From Rossellomorea arthrocnemi (GTDB lineage Bacteria; Bacillota; Bacilli; Bacillales; Bacillaceae_B), in assembly GCF_904424705.1 (NCBI RefSeq), contig NZ_CAJGBF010000008.1, positions 1 to 64,000 of the forward strand: DNA of 64,000 nucleotides, read 5' to 3'. The notes beneath the pieces were generated by a model, which made no database searches, was not told the origin of the DNA, and worked only from the letters and a program-made list of their open reading frames with translations. Shown in pieces: positions 1 through 9,658 of the stretch; position 1 is the first letter of the stretch; each line of letters opens with the position of its first letter. The position numbers and the translations under genes are program-made.

Positions 1-4
1 CTTT

Positions 5-206
5 TTGTACATATTTTGTACAACCACTGATACAATAGTAATGTGTTTAAGAGGTAAGCTCCATTATTTCTCCATCGTGTTCAGATGTTTTGAAGGTAGA
101 TAAATATCAATAGCATCAAGCAATAGAATGTTTTTAAATTTGTCCGGACAAATAGATTGTCATAGGAAAAAAGTTGGGGTAAAGTAAAGATATTGATGTT
201 GTACAA
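5..206 (+). promoter_or_regulatory. Leader of hemAT with three TTGTACAW motifs
   Basis: The 257 bp before the HemAT gene hold TTGTACAT (5-12) and TTGTACAA (16-23), exactly one helical turn apart, and a third TTGTACAA at 199-206, about 50 bp before the start codon. The same 8-mer occurs as a pair upstream of alsT in this window. I know no regulator that fits, so an operator role is inference. No confident sigma-D-type promoter was seen. Confidence 0.3.
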
Positions 207-257
207 AATTTATACATAACGCCCAAAAAATAACATTTTATCGGAGGCATCTTCATA

Positions 258-1544
258 ATGGCTGTATTATTCTCAAGAAAACCTAAAATGGAACCATTAA
301 TGGTTCGCGAATCAAATGTCATTGTCCTAAAAGACAAGATACTGAATGAACGACTACATTATATGCAATTTCAGGAGCACCATTTACAGGAATTAAAAGA
401 CATTCTCCCGGTCTATGATCAATTATCTGATACTTTGCTCGATACGGTTCTCAATCACTTATACAAGCACCCCAGTTTAGTTGAGATTGCCGAGAATCAT
501 TCTAGCCGGGAGCGATTAAAGGCGGTATTCCACGATTATTTCCGATCCTTGTTTTCAGGGGAATTAAATGATGAGTATTTCTTCATGAGAGAAAGGATGG
601 GAAAAACCCATAACCGTTTCGGGCTTACAATCGATTGGTTTATTTCGACTTACACCACGATACAACATCTTTTAATCCCAAAAATTGTCGAATTATATCA
701 GAACGAACCTTCTAAACTCGCATCTGTTTTAGTAGCGATTGATCACGGTATCCATCTAGATGCCAGCATTGTCTCAGAATACTACATTCAGAGCAGGATG
801 GACGAGCTTGAAAAATTGCATCAAGCAAACCAGGAACTCCAAATAGAAATGCTCAACATGAATACAGAACTCGGCTCATCCTTGAGCCAAACGGAACAAA
901 GCCTGAACGAAACCGCTACTAAGGCAGAAAATATCCGTTCGGAATCTGAAAATACTGAAAAAAGCAGCAAAAATCTTCTCCAACTTTCTAAAATGAATAA
1001 AGTTCAGACAGATCATATGATTGACAGCTTCGGTATCATCACAGAACAAATCAATACACTACTTAAGGAAATTCAAGGTGTAAAGACCATTGCAGAACAG
1101 ATCACGCCGCTTTCTAACTCAATTCAGCAAATCGCTGAGCAGACCAATCTTCTTGCCTTGAATGCTTCCATTGAAGCTGCACGGGCAGGGAACGAGGGCA
1201 GGGGATTTGCAGTGGTGGCTTCAGAGGTAAGAAAGCTTGCTGAAGATTCAAAAGAATTGAGCACGTCCATTCACCAGCTCGTGAACGAAAGCAACAAACA
1301 AATCGGCGTAGTGTCAAATCGAGTCCGCAATATGACAGACCTGACTGAGAACTCACGCAGGGAAATCGGCAATGTCCAAAGCGGGATCATGACAGTCCAG
1401 ATGGAAATGGAAAACTATATGGATATGTTTAAACGCAACCAATCTGAATTAAATCATATAGTAGAAGCAATCAAGAAAATCAATCATACAACGGATGAAT
1501 TGGTTCAATTCGCTTCCACAATCATTGACAAAATAAATAACTAA
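258..1544 (+). CDS. hemAT: Globin-coupled methyl-accepting chemotaxis protein, HemAT-like
   Basis: Soluble heme oxygen sensor that signals to CheA for aerotaxis. Residues about 30-185 form a globin-sensor domain; the H in KTHNRFGL (H118) fits the proximal heme ligand. A coiled linker (about 185-230) leads to an MCP signalling hairpin whose conserved tip, starting [20 protein letters not shown], lies near residues 290-310. No membrane segment is present, as expected for cytoplasmic HemAT, and 428 aa is the usual length (B. subtilis about 432). The ATG follows GGAGG at about 10 nt. It stands alone with its own terminator. Confidence 0.93.
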   Translation: MAVLFSRKPKMEPLMVRESNVIVLKDKILNERLHYMQFQEHHLQELKDILPVYDQLSDTLLDTVLNHLYKHPSLVEIAENHSSRERLKAVFHDYFRSLFSGELNDEYFFMRERMGKTHNRFGLTIDWFISTYTTIQHLLIPKIVELYQNEPSKLASVLVAIDHGIHLDASIVSEYYIQSRMDELEKLHQANQELQIEMLNMNTELGSSLSQTEQSLNETATKAENIRSESENTEKSSKNLLQLSKMNKVQTDHMIDSFGIITEQINTLLKEIQGVKTIAEQITPLSNSIQQIAEQTNLLALNASIEAARAGNEGRGFAVVASEVRKLAEDSKELSTSIHQLVNESNKQIGVVSNRVRNMTDLTENSRREIGNVQSGIMTVQMEMENYMDMFKRNQSELNHIVEAIKKINHTTDELVQFASTIIDKINN

Positions 1545-1549
1545 ATATG

Positions 1550-1583
1550 AAAGGGAAACCGTTTTTAAGCGGTTTCCCTTTTT
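1550..1583 (+). terminator. Rho-independent terminator of hemAT
   Basis: A 12-bp perfect stem (1550-1561 with 1570-1581), 8-nt loop and T-run directly follow the hemAT stop codon. The A-rich upstream side could also serve the convergent small gene. Confidence 0.9.
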
Positions 1584-1592
1584 GTCTTTTCA

Positions 1593-1748
1593 TTATACGA
1601 TTTTGGTTTTACCACATTCCTGGCACTTCCGATAAAACTTTCCATCCAAAACCCGTGATTTGAAAATATTGTTCCCACATTCGCAGCGACCGCTATTTTC
1701 GTCGGGATCATCTTTATAAAGTACAATCATCTCTTCTTCGTTATTCAT
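1593..1748 (-). CDS. Small zinc-ribbon-like protein, function unknown
   Basis: A 51-residue protein starting MNNEEEMIVLYKDD. Its second half carries CxC (RCECG) and CxxC (CQECG) pairs about 20 residues apart, as in a zinc ribbon. The frame is open further upstream, but GGAGGAAG lies just before this internal ATG and the upstream part looks non-coding, so I chose the short form. It converges on hemAT. I do not recognise a named family. Confidence 0.7.
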   Translation of the reverse strand: MNNEEEMIVLYKDDPDENSGRCECGNNIFKSRVLDGKFYRKCQECGKTKIV

Positions 1749-2142
1749 CTTCTTCCTCCAGTACAAAACCAGCCTTCTTTCAATATTATAGAGGGAAAGG
1801 ATCTTTTTGTTAAGGATAAATCGCCATGATCTGCTCATTTCCCTCAAGGTTATTACTACTGAAATGTCATCCTGTCCGGTATTTTTCATCATTAAACTAA
1901 GTAGAAATCTTTTCCGGTTCATTCCATAAAAACCCTTTATATCAATAAAATTCTTTATTTATTTCCATAGTATTCCTCAATAAGATAGTTTATACAGGTA
2001 ATCGCTTTCTATTACAGTGGTGAAATATTCTTGACGCACGATGTTAAAGTTCCTGTTATTGAATTGAGATTTTACTATGTTAGTATTTTCCCTGTTAGCA
2101 AAAATAAATAAATCGCTGGCTACATAAGGAGGAATTTTTTCT
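1749..2142. other. Intergenic region: leader of the LysM/3D gene
   Basis: No convincing gene. A possible promoter for the downstream cell-wall gene is TTGAAT (2059-2064) and TAGTAT (2081-2086) with 16 bp between. TGTTAA (2042-2047) and TGTTAT (2054-2059) resemble WalR half-sites (TGTWAH-N5-TGTWAH), but the spacing here is 6, so the match is imperfect. Confidence 0.35.
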
Positions 2143-2940
2143 ATGAAACTTAAAAAATCGATTATTTCTGTGGCTGCATTTACTACACTTGCAGTGTCTG
2201 GTGGAGCTAGCGCTTCAGCACAAGACATAGAAGTAAAAAAAGGCGACACATTATGGGGACTTGCACAAGAGTACGGAACATCTGTGGATCAACTTATGAC
2301 ATGGAATAACTTAGGTTCACACGTAATCTATCCTGACCAGGAACTGCAGGTTTCTTCAAAGGAATACTATACAGTAAAAAAAGGTGATACACTCTGGGGA
2401 ATCTCTTCTTTATATGGAATTTCAGTGGACAGCCTTATAGGCTGGAATGCACTTGAAAGTGACTTGATTGTGCCTGGACAAGAATTAGTTATTAACTTAG
2501 ACGATAAAGCATCTTCAGCTACTGCAAATATTTCTGAGAAAGCAGAGGCCCCTGCGCCAGAACGAGAAGCAGAAGTAGCTCCAGAAGCTGAAGCGCCTGC
2601 AGCAGAAACAGCTCAAGCCGAACCGGCAGCCAAGGAAGAAGCGGTAAAAGAAATTACAGTTGAAGCAACTGCTTACACGGCTGATTGTGAAGGGTGCTCA
2701 GGTACTACAGCGACTGGAATGAATTTAAAAGAAAATCCTGATGCGAAAGTAATTGCAGTAGATCCTGATGTCATTCCACTTGGATCTAAAGTATATGTAG
2801 AAGGGTACGGTTATGCAACTGCAGAAGATACAGGCGGAGCGATCCAGGGGAACCGTATTGATGTATTCATCCCATCAAAGGATCAAGCTGTTGATTTCGG
2901 CAGGAAAACAGTTAATGTGAAAATCCTTGAAACAAAATAA
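2143..2940 (+). CDS. yocH: Secreted LysM-3D domain cell-wall protein, YocH-like
   Basis: Predicted secreted muralytic enzyme of the YocH type. A Sec signal peptide ends near ASASAQ (about 27), followed by two LysM peptidoglycan-binding repeats (about 29-70 and 75-115, both with VKKGDTLWG), an Ala/Glu/Pro-rich linker (about 125-170), and a C-terminal 3D domain (about 175-264). The 3D domain contains the expected Asp pattern, including EDTGGAIQGNRID, and resembles the catalytic barrel of MltA-type transglycosylases. The ATG follows AAGGAGGAATTTTTTCT. B. subtilis yocH belongs to the WalRK regulon; control here is inferred only. The next gene is a shorter paralogue. Confidence 0.88.
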   Translation: MKLKKSIISVAAFTTLAVSGGASASAQDIEVKKGDTLWGLAQEYGTSVDQLMTWNNLGSHVIYPDQELQVSSKEYYTVKKGDTLWGISSLYGISVDSLIGWNALESDLIVPGQELVINLDDKASSATANISEKAEAPAPEREAEVAPEAEAPAAETAQAEPAAKEEAVKEITVEATAYTADCEGCSGTTATGMNLKENPDAKVIAVDPDVIPLGSKVYVEGYGYATAEDTGGAIQGNRIDVFIPSKDQAVDFGRKTVNVKILETK

Positions 2941-2948
2941 TAGAATCA

Positions 2949-2982
2949 AAACCACTGAGTTTTCCTTCTCAGTGGTTTTTTT
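2949..2982 (+). terminator. Rho-independent terminator
   Basis: An 11-bp stem AAACCACTGAG / CTCAGTGGTTT with an 8-nt loop and T-run, 8 nt after the stop codon of the YocH-like gene. Confidence 0.92.
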
Positions 2983-3238
2983 GTCCATTTCATTTCTGGA
3001 AAGTGGTTTCTAAAAAAATTCACCCGATATAAACCTCGTTATGTATCTACAATATTTCCCTCTTTATGAAATTCATAGGGTTCAGTGTCCTGAATTAGAT
3101 TGAATAGAAGAAATATTACACGCTTGTCATCTAATTGTTATTGGTTTATTAACAGTTTGTTATGTATCTGAGGTATGTCTATGTTACTATTTCAACTGTT
3201 GGTTTCATAACCAAACACAAAAGGAGGAATTTGACAAG

Positions 3239-3799
3239 ATGAAAAAAGTATTATTTTCCATTATTTCCTTCACAGTTTTTCTTTCAATCGGACTTCCTAC
3301 TGCGTCTGCAGAAAGCGATAGCACTGCTATTAATGATTATCATAATATAGAAGAAGGCGACATTCTTTGGGAGATCGCTAATCGATACCACGTTTCGATT
3401 GACGAGGTCGGAACACGCAAACAATTGTTAGAAGATGGGTTTTCTGTGGATGAAGAAAAAGATAGGGGACAAGCAGTGAAAGGAACAAAGTCGGACGATA
3501 AGGTTGTCAAGGAACTTAACATCACAGCTACAGCTTACACGGCTCATTGTGACGGTTGTATCGGTATCACGAAGACGGGGGTAGACTTAATAGAGAACCC
3601 TGATGCCAGAGTCATTGCTGTTGATCCAAGTGTCATCCCATTAGGATCCAAGGTATATATAGAAGGGTACGGTTATGCACGTGCTGAAGATACGGGTGAT
3701 GCCATAAAAGGAAACCGCATCGACATATATATGGAAAAAGAAAAAGATGCCCTTCAATATGGGGTTAGAGATGTGAAAGTTAAAATCATAAAAGAGTAG
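3239..3799 (+). CDS. Secreted 3D-domain protein with one degenerate LysM repeat
   Basis: Shorter paralogue (186 aa) of the preceding gene. A signal peptide ends near TASAES (about 26). One weak LysM-like stretch follows (about 35-60; EEGDILWEIANRYHVS keeps the core but lacks the usual C-terminal half). The 3D domain (about 94-186) is close to its neighbour's and retains EDTGDAIKGNRIDIY. The second LysM repeat and the Ala/Glu/Pro linker are missing. Local duplication followed by loss of wall-binding repeats is the simplest explanation. RBS AGGAGGAATTTGACAAG is strong. The upstream gap repeats GTTATGTATCT (about 3040 and 3165), of unknown meaning. Confidence 0.85.
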   Translation: MKKVLFSIISFTVFLSIGLPTASAESDSTAINDYHNIEEGDILWEIANRYHVSIDEVGTRKQLLEDGFSVDEEKDRGQAVKGTKSDDKVVKELNITATAYTAHCDGCIGITKTGVDLIENPDARVIAVDPSVIPLGSKVYIEGYGYARAEDTGDAIKGNRIDIYMEKEKDALQYGVRDVKVKIIKE

Positions 3800-3805
3800 T
3801 AGCTG

Positions 3806-3833
3806 AGGACGCCGAAATAGGGCGTCCTTTTTC
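3806..3833 (+). terminator. Rho-independent terminator
   Basis: AGGACGCC / GGCGTCCT stem with a 7-nt loop and TTTTT tail, just after the 3D-domain gene. Confidence 0.9.
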
Positions 3834-3858
3834 GAATCCTTATTTGGGTAGACAGTTC

Positions 3859-3987
3859 CTATTTTCCCTGTTTACCTTTTCCTTTTCTTGCAGAAGAAGC
3901 TACGGATTTCATTTCGATTTCTTCACCCATTTGTTGTTGTGCCAATTTTTTTACTTCTTCATGCTGTTTATGAAAATTATTTTTCAT
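3859..3987 (-). CDS. Small basic hydrophilic protein, possibly spore-related
   Basis: A 42-residue frame starting MKNNFHKQHEEVKKLAQQQ and ending in a Lys/Gly-rich tail (ARKGKGKQGK). AGAAGGAGTGAATCTA precedes the ATG at good spacing, which is the main support. The composition resembles minor spore proteins, but I cannot assign a family. Confidence 0.55.
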   Translation of the reverse strand: MKNNFHKQHEEVKKLAQQQMGEEIEMKSVASSARKGKGKQGK

Positions 3988-4576
3988 TAGATTCACTCCT
4001 TCTGTAAACTCTTCTTTTATGCTTTCCAATTAGATGGACAATACCCCAATTAATTCATGCTAAAATTCCCAATTCATTCTTTTCATCATCCCCTCCGAAA
4101 ATATTCCATCTCTCTTTTTTCTTCTATGTAATACAAGAGAAAATACCACTCAAAAAAATGATATACCTTTATCCCAGTTCACTAATAACACGATTTATTT
4201 TCCAATTATTCTTAATGACAAAAGTTTTGATTAACAGGGTAATTCCATCAAAAGAAAAGGAATGAAATCGAAAAAATGACAAAGACTAATAAAAATAATG
4301 AATGGTTATTACTTGCAAAGTTAAACTTCTTTCTGATACGGTAACAAATGTTGGTTTTATAAGAGAGTGACAAGGGAATAGGTAATAAGTAATCATTCCC
4401 TCATCCTCAGAATGCACATTTTCCCATTTGCATTAACTAAAGACTCTTTCAACATGAAGGCCACTGCAGTAGGTGTACATACCACTAATAAAAACACCTC
4501 GAATCCCACTGTCGTTTCCCCTTCAGTTAAGAAAAGAGACGAAACAAAAAACTTAGAATATGGAAAGGAGAATTTT
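3988..4576. other. Long leader before the BCCT transporter
   Basis: About 590 bp without a convincing gene. The BCCT frame is open upstream to 4412, but those residues are low in hydrophobicity, unlike the family, and no RBS precedes that ATG. The stretch carries a sigma-B-like promoter (separate entry). Confidence 0.5.
4354..4379 (+). promoter_or_regulatory. Candidate sigma-B promoter for the BCCT transporter
   Basis: GTTTTA (4354-4359), a 14-bp spacer and GGGAAT (4374-4379) fit the sigma-B general-stress consensus GTTTAA-N12-14-GGGWAT. B. subtilis osmolyte transporter genes such as opuD and opuE are known to have sigma-B promoters. It would give a leader of about 190 nt. Inference from motif only. 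Confidence 0.45.
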
Positions 4577-6112
4577 ATGAAGAGAATATCAAATGTTTTC
4601 TGGATTACCGTAGTATTGGTTGCTGCTGCCGTTGCATATGGAGCAATTGCACCAAACTCATTTGAAACCGTAACAGCAAAAATGCAAACTTTTATCACTT
4701 CAACTTTTGGTTGGTATTATCTTATTTTAGTTACAGTGATTGTCATCTTCTGCGTATTCTTAATCTTTAGTCCCATTGGAACGATTCGATTAGGAAAACC
4801 GGACGAAAAACCTGAGTACACAAAAGGAACATGGTTCGCCATGTTGTTTAGTGCAGGAATGGGAATTGGTTTAGTATTCTGGGGGGCAGCCGAGCCGCTG
4901 TCTCACTATATGACACCCCCGATGGCCGAAGGGGGAACCGACCAGGCCATTAAGGAATCGATGCGTTATACATTCTTTCACTGGGGGATCCACGCATGGG
5001 GGATCTATGCAATCGTTGCTTTAGCACTTGCTTACTATAAATTCCGTAAAGATGAGCCAGGCTTAATCTCAGCCACATTGAAACCAATCTTTGGTGACAA
5101 AATGAATGGACCTCTCGGAACGATTATCGATGTTTTGGCTGTATTTGCCACGGTCGTAGGGGTAGCAACAACCCTTGGATTCGGAGCAGCGCAAATTAAC
5201 GGCGGACTTTCCTACCTGCTGGGTATTCCAAATAATTTCACCGTTCAGGCTATCATCATCGGCGTTGTAACGGTGTTGTTCATGATTTCAGCGTGGTCAG
5301 GTTTAAGTAAAGGAATCAAGTACTTATCCAATACAAATATGGTACTTGCCATATTACTACTTGTATTAGTGTTCTTTATCGGACCTACCCTGCTGATCCT
5401 GAATATGTTCACGGATACGATTGGTGCTTACATTCAAAACATCGCCGCGATGAGCTTTAGAATAGCACCATTAAATGAAGAACATCGTTCATGGATCAAT
5501 GGATGGACCATCTTCTACTGGGCTTGGTGGATATCCTGGTCACCATTTGTCGGGATTTTCATCGCACGTGTTTCCAGAGGGAGAACCATCCGTGAATTTT
5601 TGATAGGGGTTTTACTTTTACCAGCTCTTGTAAGCTTCATATGGTTCGCTACATTTGGTACATCCGCAATTGAGGTACAGCAAGCTGGTGCAGCTTTATC
5701 GGATCTTAAAACAGAAGAAGTTCTGTTCGCTGTCTTTAACGGATTTGAATGGTCAACGATCCTTTCTGTTATCGCCATCACATTGATCGGAACATTCTTT
5801 ATTACTTCTGCTGATTCTGCTACATTCGTTTTAGGGATGCAAACCACTTATGGATCCCTCACTCCACCAAACTATGTAAAATTAACATGGGGCCTTGCAC
5901 AGTCTACCGTAGCATTAATTCTACTATACAGCGGTGGGTTACAGGCTTTACAGAATGCATTGATTGTCGCAGCATTGCCGTTCTCAGTGATAATGGCACT
6001 CATGATGGTTTCACTGTACAAGTCACTGAACCAGGAGAAAAAGGAACTAGGCTTATACATTAAACCTAAGCCAAGACCGAAAAAAACAAAAGAATCCAAA
6101 GAACATATTTAA
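4577..6112 (+). CDS. BCCT-family glycine betaine/choline/carnitine transporter
   Basis: Sodium-coupled uptake of a quaternary ammonium osmolyte, probably glycine betaine (OpuD/BetL-like). The 511-residue protein has the 12-helix BCCT layout, with the glycine-rich [18 protein letters not shown] segment and the Trp-rich signature [18 protein letters not shown]. The C-terminus is basic and cytoplasmic, as in osmosensing members. I chose the ATG after AAAGGAGAATTTT, which gives MKRISNVFW; a longer in-frame form lacks an RBS. It stands alone with its own terminator and a possible sigma-B promoter. The exact substrate is not readable from the sequence. Confidence 0.9.
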   Translation: MKRISNVFWITVVLVAAAVAYGAIAPNSFETVTAKMQTFITSTFGWYYLILVTVIVIFCVFLIFSPIGTIRLGKPDEKPEYTKGTWFAMLFSAGMGIGLVFWGAAEPLSHYMTPPMAEGGTDQAIKESMRYTFFHWGIHAWGIYAIVALALAYYKFRKDEPGLISATLKPIFGDKMNGPLGTIIDVLAVFATVVGVATTLGFGAAQINGGLSYLLGIPNNFTVQAIIIGVVTVLFMISAWSGLSKGIKYLSNTNMVLAILLLVLVFFIGPTLLILNMFTDTIGAYIQNIAAMSFRIAPLNEEHRSWINGWTIFYWAWWISWSPFVGIFIARVSRGRTIREFLIGVLLLPALVSFIWFATFGTSAIEVQQAGAALSDLKTEEVLFAVFNGFEWSTILSVIAITLIGTFFITSADSATFVLGMQTTYGSLTPPNYVKLTWGLAQSTVALILLYSGGLQALQNALIVAALPFSVIMALMMVSLYKSLNQEKKELGLYIKPKPRPKKTKESKEHI

Positions 6113-6118
6113 ACCACT

Positions 6119-6148
6119 AAAGCGTCTGGAATTTCCAGGCGCTTTGTT
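6119..6148 (+). terminator. Rho-independent terminator
   Basis: 11-bp stem AAAGCGTCTGG / CCAGGCGCTTT, 5-nt loop, T-rich tail, after the BCCT gene. Confidence 0.85.
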
Positions 6149-6338
6149 TGTGTCTAACCCCCTTTTATCTAGACGTTTTACTCATTTTATTTTTAACCAT
6201 GTACCTAAAGACCCTTTATTTATTGGGTAAACCATGCAAAATGCAGAATCAGATCCGTTAGTGTTTTATGATTTTCATTAACCTACATTTTGTCCACTAC
6301 ATACATTAATATCGTAGTAAGATAACTGGAGGTGACTG

Positions 6339-6467
6339 ATGATGTATGGATATGGATACCCTGGATATGGATATGGCTGCGGTGGTGGTGGCTACGCTGG
6401 TGGTTTTGCGTTAATCGTAGTTTTATTCATCCTGTTAATTATCGTTGGAGCAGCGTTTGTTTGTTAA
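6339..6467 (+). CDS. YjcZ-family small Gly/Tyr-rich membrane protein
   Basis: 42 residues: a Gly/Tyr-rich head ([13 protein letters not shown], then CGGGGYAGG) and one hydrophobic helix (about 23-40) ending in VC. This is the layout of the YjcZ/YhcO-type sporulation proteins common in Bacillaceae. ACTGGAGGTGACTG supplies the RBS for one of two tandem ATGs. A strong terminator follows. Confidence 0.8.
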   Translation: MMYGYGYPGYGYGCGGGGYAGGFALIVVLFILLIIVGAAFVC

Positions 6468-6489
6468 CCATAAATAGATGATGAGTGGA

Positions 6490-6537
6490 TGCCCCTGGAG
6501 CAGCATGTCAAAACCGCTGCTCCGGAGGCATTTTTTA
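6490..6537 (+). terminator. Rho-independent terminator
   Basis: A 15-bp stem with one mismatch and one G-U pair (6490-6504 with 6516-6530), then TTTTTTATTT. Confidence 0.85.
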
Positions 6538-6618
6538 TTTATACATAATGGATTGCCACAAATGCTATCTCATATTAAAATACTAGGAGTATCGATAACC
6601 ATGTAAAGGACAGACCCA

Positions 6619-7260
6619 ATGACAAAAAAACAGGCCAGAAAGAAACAGTCAAGTAAAAAAAAGAGATCATCACCTCTAAAAATGGTTCTCATCCCCATCA
6701 TCATTTTAGCGATTTATTATGCTGTCAATCATGGTGGCCATTCTTATAACCTCTCCTCGCTTGGACAAGAAGAGATCCCATCTAAATATATACCTATATA
6801 CAAAGCAGCAGAAGACAAATACGGTGTACCTTGGTATCTATTGGCTGCCCACCACAGAGTTGAAACGAAATTCTCCACTATGAAAACTCTCGTCTCTCCT
6901 GTGGGGGCAGAGGGGCACATGCAGTTTATGCCGTGTACATTTGTAGGCTGGTCCCATCCGAGTTGCTCGGGACTAGGAAAGGGAGATATCCCTTCAGATC
7001 AAAAAACAGACCCTGCCGTCATTGAAAAATATGGTGGTTATGGCATTGATGCGAACGGGGATGGTAAGGCTGATCCATTTCAAATAGAGGATGCCGTTTT
7101 CAGTGCCGCTAATTATCTGGCGCGAAATGGTGCGGCTGACGGGAAAATCGAACAAGCCGTGTTTGCATATAATCACAGCGAGCAATATGTAGAAGACGTA
7201 TTGTATTATGCTGATCGATTCGTGGAAAAAGACGAGGAACAGAAAGGAAAGCCAATGTAG
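6619..7260 (+). CDS. Membrane-anchored lytic transglycosylase
   Basis: Peptidoglycan lytic transglycosylase of 213 aa. A Lys/Arg-rich start and one transmembrane helix (about 21-37) make it type II anchored with the enzyme outside. The SLT-type domain spans about 55-200. The E in HHRVETKFS (E82) fits the catalytic glutamate, followed by GAEGHMQFMPCTFVGW, a DANGDGKADPF segment and the late AYNHSEQYV motif. Such enzymes are common near Bacillus germination and wall-remodelling genes, but nothing here fixes the process. The RBS (AAAGGACAGACCCA) is moderate. Confidence 0.85.
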   Translation: MTKKQARKKQSSKKKRSSPLKMVLIPIIILAIYYAVNHGGHSYNLSSLGQEEIPSKYIPIYKAAEDKYGVPWYLLAAHHRVETKFSTMKTLVSPVGAEGHMQFMPCTFVGWSHPSCSGLGKGDIPSDQKTDPAVIEKYGGYGIDANGDGKADPFQIEDAVFSAANYLARNGAADGKIEQAVFAYNHSEQYVEDVLYYADRFVEKDEEQKGKPM

Positions 7261-7266
7261 TGGATG

Positions 7267-7304
7267 AAAAAAGAATCGTTCTTTTAATAACGATTCTTTT
7301 TTTT
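7267..7304 (+). terminator. Rho-independent terminator
   Basis: Long A/T-flanked stem AAAAGAATCGTT / AACGATTCTTTT with an 8-nt loop and a run of T. Confidence 0.9.
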
Positions 7305-7379
7305 GAATTCCTATACACTTACCCAATAAATTGATATGATAGTGTTCTTGATTTTTTATGTATGGCAAAGGTGATCTGA

Positions 7380-9605
7380 ATGAAGACAATCGATATGATA
7401 GAAGAGTGGAAAAATGCTCTGGATTTGGAAATTCTACAATTGAAAAAACGAGAAACCTCTGGAATTTCAATAGAAGAGGGGAGATGCATAAGAAAAGAGG
7501 AAGGTGCCTATATTTATTGGTTTACCCTTCACTACCCTGCTTCTTTTCCGGAGGGGGGGACCGTTATATATAAGCGAAAGCAATCCTCGATCCCTGGTAT
7601 GGTGATTAGTTCAGAAGATCGTGAATGTACACTTGAGTTTGATCAGTTCCTTGGGGATACCATTACTTTTGGCCAGATCCTTCATGAGCCATGGGAAATC
7701 CTCGAGAAGCTCATGGAACGATTGGAAGAAGCCAAGGAACGTCATGGGAAAACAAATCGCATTCAGAAGGTAATGTTCCCGTACATGGATAAAAGCCATC
7801 CCGAATCTGATTACAAAACACCATTGCACGAAGCATATGTCAGAAGCAAATATAATCCCGTAACGTACCTGTGGGGACCACCGGGAACAGGAAAGACCTA
7901 TACACTCGCACGAGTGGCGGCTTATCATTATTCAGAAGGAAAGAAGGTGCTTCTTCTCTCTCATAGTAATGCAGCAGTGGATGTATTAATAGAAGAAATG
8001 CACCATTTTCTCGGCAGCCATGACCGGTGGATACGGGGAGAAGTCATTAGGTACGGTGCAAGCAGAAAAAACTATCGTGCAGATGTCACGGATTTAAGTA
8101 TTCTTCAATTACTGGAGCAACAGGATCCAACTCTATCCGAGGAAAAAGGAAAGGTAGAGATTTACAGGAAAAAGCTGAAAAAAAAGTTATCCAAAACCTA
8201 TTCAGCATATGACTCGGAACGATTGTCACAGCTTGAGGTCCACTATCAAAAAATTAAAGAGAAGTTTAAAAGAAGGGAAGGGGAACTGGTTTCTGAAGCT
8301 AAAGTGATTGGTACGACACTTTCTAAAGCTGCCATTGATCGACTCATTTATGAAGGTGAATTCGACCTTGTGATTGTAGATGAAGCGAGTATGGCGTATG
8401 TCCCTCAAATAGCCTTCGCTGCATCCCTTGGAAAAAAGATCATCATCTGCGGAGATTTCAAACAGCTCCCACCCATTGCAACTTCCTTTCATCCTCTAGT
8501 AGCCAAATGGTTAAAGGAAGACATCTTCCATTCTGCCGGTGTGGCAGGGGCGGTTGAGAAAGGGTTGGATCACCCACATCTCTTATTACTCCCTGAACAG
8601 CGACGTATGCACCCCAGTATTTCAGCATTTACCAATCAATATATTTACCATTCAAGGGTGGGTGATCATCATTCAGTTGAAACGATTCGTAGGGACATCA
8701 CGAATCGTAACCCTTTTCCCTCACATGGTGCGGTATTATTTTCATTGACAGAAGGGACGGTGTGGGCAGAAACCCATAAAGGATCAAGATGGAATGCGTT
8801 ATCCAGTTTAGTTACGATCCAACTGATTCTCCAAGCAATGGATGATGGTTTGAATTCAATCGGAATTGTGACTCCGTATCGAGTGCAGGGGAAATGGTAT
8901 AATCTTTTACTGGATGAATTGATAAAGAGGGATGATCCCGAAGCTGATATATATGCCGCCACGGTTCACGGCTTTCAAGGATCTGAAAATGACATGATCC
9001 TGTTTGATCTTGTTGATGGAGTTTCACATGGCAAGCCTGGGACGTTACTTACCCGAAAGGGAAGCGATCGGCTTATCAATGTTGCCATTACCCGGGCCAG
9101 GGGGAAGTTCATTCTGATTGGAAATGATCAATTTATCCAAGAAAAGACCCATACGTCCACACCTGTGCATCAATTCATTTCCTACCTTCAACAAGAAGGG
9201 CATAAGGAAACCATCGATTCACTACTTCCTGCTTCTACAAAGAAAATGAAATGGGTCCGAACCAACGACTATCAGAAGCTGGAGAAAGATTTTAATGCGG
9301 CTAAAAACCAAATTATTGTGAATGTCCATGACCTAAAAGATATCCCACTACATTTGGTGAATGCATTGATATCTGCTTCAAAGGATAAGAGTGTGGTCAT
9401 CCATTGTCGATACGGTACTATTTCACAACCAGCGTCTAAAATCGTGATGAAGAATTCGATGACAGCGATTCCCTTTATTGCACTAGATGAAAAGGTAATT
9501 TGGTTTAACTCTTTTCCAAAGATTGAGGACCCATTCCCTTTCCAGGTGAGAATTTTATCCAAAAAAATAACCGGCCAATTCTTCAAATTGATTGAAGAAA
9601 AATGA
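7380..9605 (+). CDS. Superfamily 1 (Upf1/DNA2-like) helicase
   Basis: Large ATP-dependent nucleic-acid helicase (741 aa). Walker A GPPGTGKT is at 166-173; motif II is DEAS (334-337), followed by GDFKQLPP (motif III), PEQRRMHPSI (IV), IGIVTPYRVQ, TVHGFQGSENDMI (V) and NVAITRARGKFILIG (VI). Between Walker A and motif II lies a charged helical insert (about 240-300), the usual stalk position in Upf1-like enzymes. The first 130 and the last 150 residues are not assigned. The ATG follows AAAGGTGATCTGA. Substrate and pathway are unknown; the gene is monocistronic. Confidence 0.88.
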   Translation: MKTIDMIEEWKNALDLEILQLKKRETSGISIEEGRCIRKEEGAYIYWFTLHYPASFPEGGTVIYKRKQSSIPGMVISSEDRECTLEFDQFLGDTITFGQILHEPWEILEKLMERLEEAKERHGKTNRIQKVMFPYMDKSHPESDYKTPLHEAYVRSKYNPVTYLWGPPGTGKTYTLARVAAYHYSEGKKVLLLSHSNAAVDVLIEEMHHFLGSHDRWIRGEVIRYGASRKNYRADVTDLSILQLLEQQDPTLSEEKGKVEIYRKKLKKKLSKTYSAYDSERLSQLEVHYQKIKEKFKRREGELVSEAKVIGTTLSKAAIDRLIYEGEFDLVIVDEASMAYVPQIAFAASLGKKIIICGDFKQLPPIATSFHPLVAKWLKEDIFHSAGVAGAVEKGLDHPHLLLLPEQRRMHPSISAFTNQYIYHSRVGDHHSVETIRRDITNRNPFPSHGAVLFSLTEGTVWAETHKGSRWNALSSLVTIQLILQAMDDGLNSIGIVTPYRVQGKWYNLLLDELIKRDDPEADIYAATVHGFQGSENDMILFDLVDGVSHGKPGTLLTRKGSDRLINVAITRARGKFILIGNDQFIQEKTHTSTPVHQFISYLQQEGHKETIDSLLPASTKKMKWVRTNDYQKLEKDFNAAKNQIIVNVHDLKDIPLHLVNALISASKDKSVVIHCRYGTISQPASKIVMKNSMTAIPFIALDEKVIWFNSFPKIEDPFPFQVRILSKKITGQFFKLIEEK

Positions 9606-9607
9606 AT

Positions 9608-9658
9608 GGTGATCCCCTTTGAACTGCTTAGTTCTCTAAAAGGGATCACAGTTTTTTT
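9608..9658. terminator. Bidirectional terminator between helicase and selD
   Basis: GTGATCCCCTTT pairs with AAAAGGGATCAC around a 16-nt loop; a T-run follows on the plus strand. It separates two convergent genes. Confidence 0.75.

Noticed and set aside
1749-1922. 58-residue extension of the zinc-ribbon gene
   Set aside because: A strong RBS precedes the internal ATG and the extension has no recognisable protein character.
4412-4576. In-frame N-terminal extension of the BCCT transporter
   Set aside because: No RBS at the upstream ATG and a composition unlike the family; the AAAGGAG site just before the internal ATG fits better.
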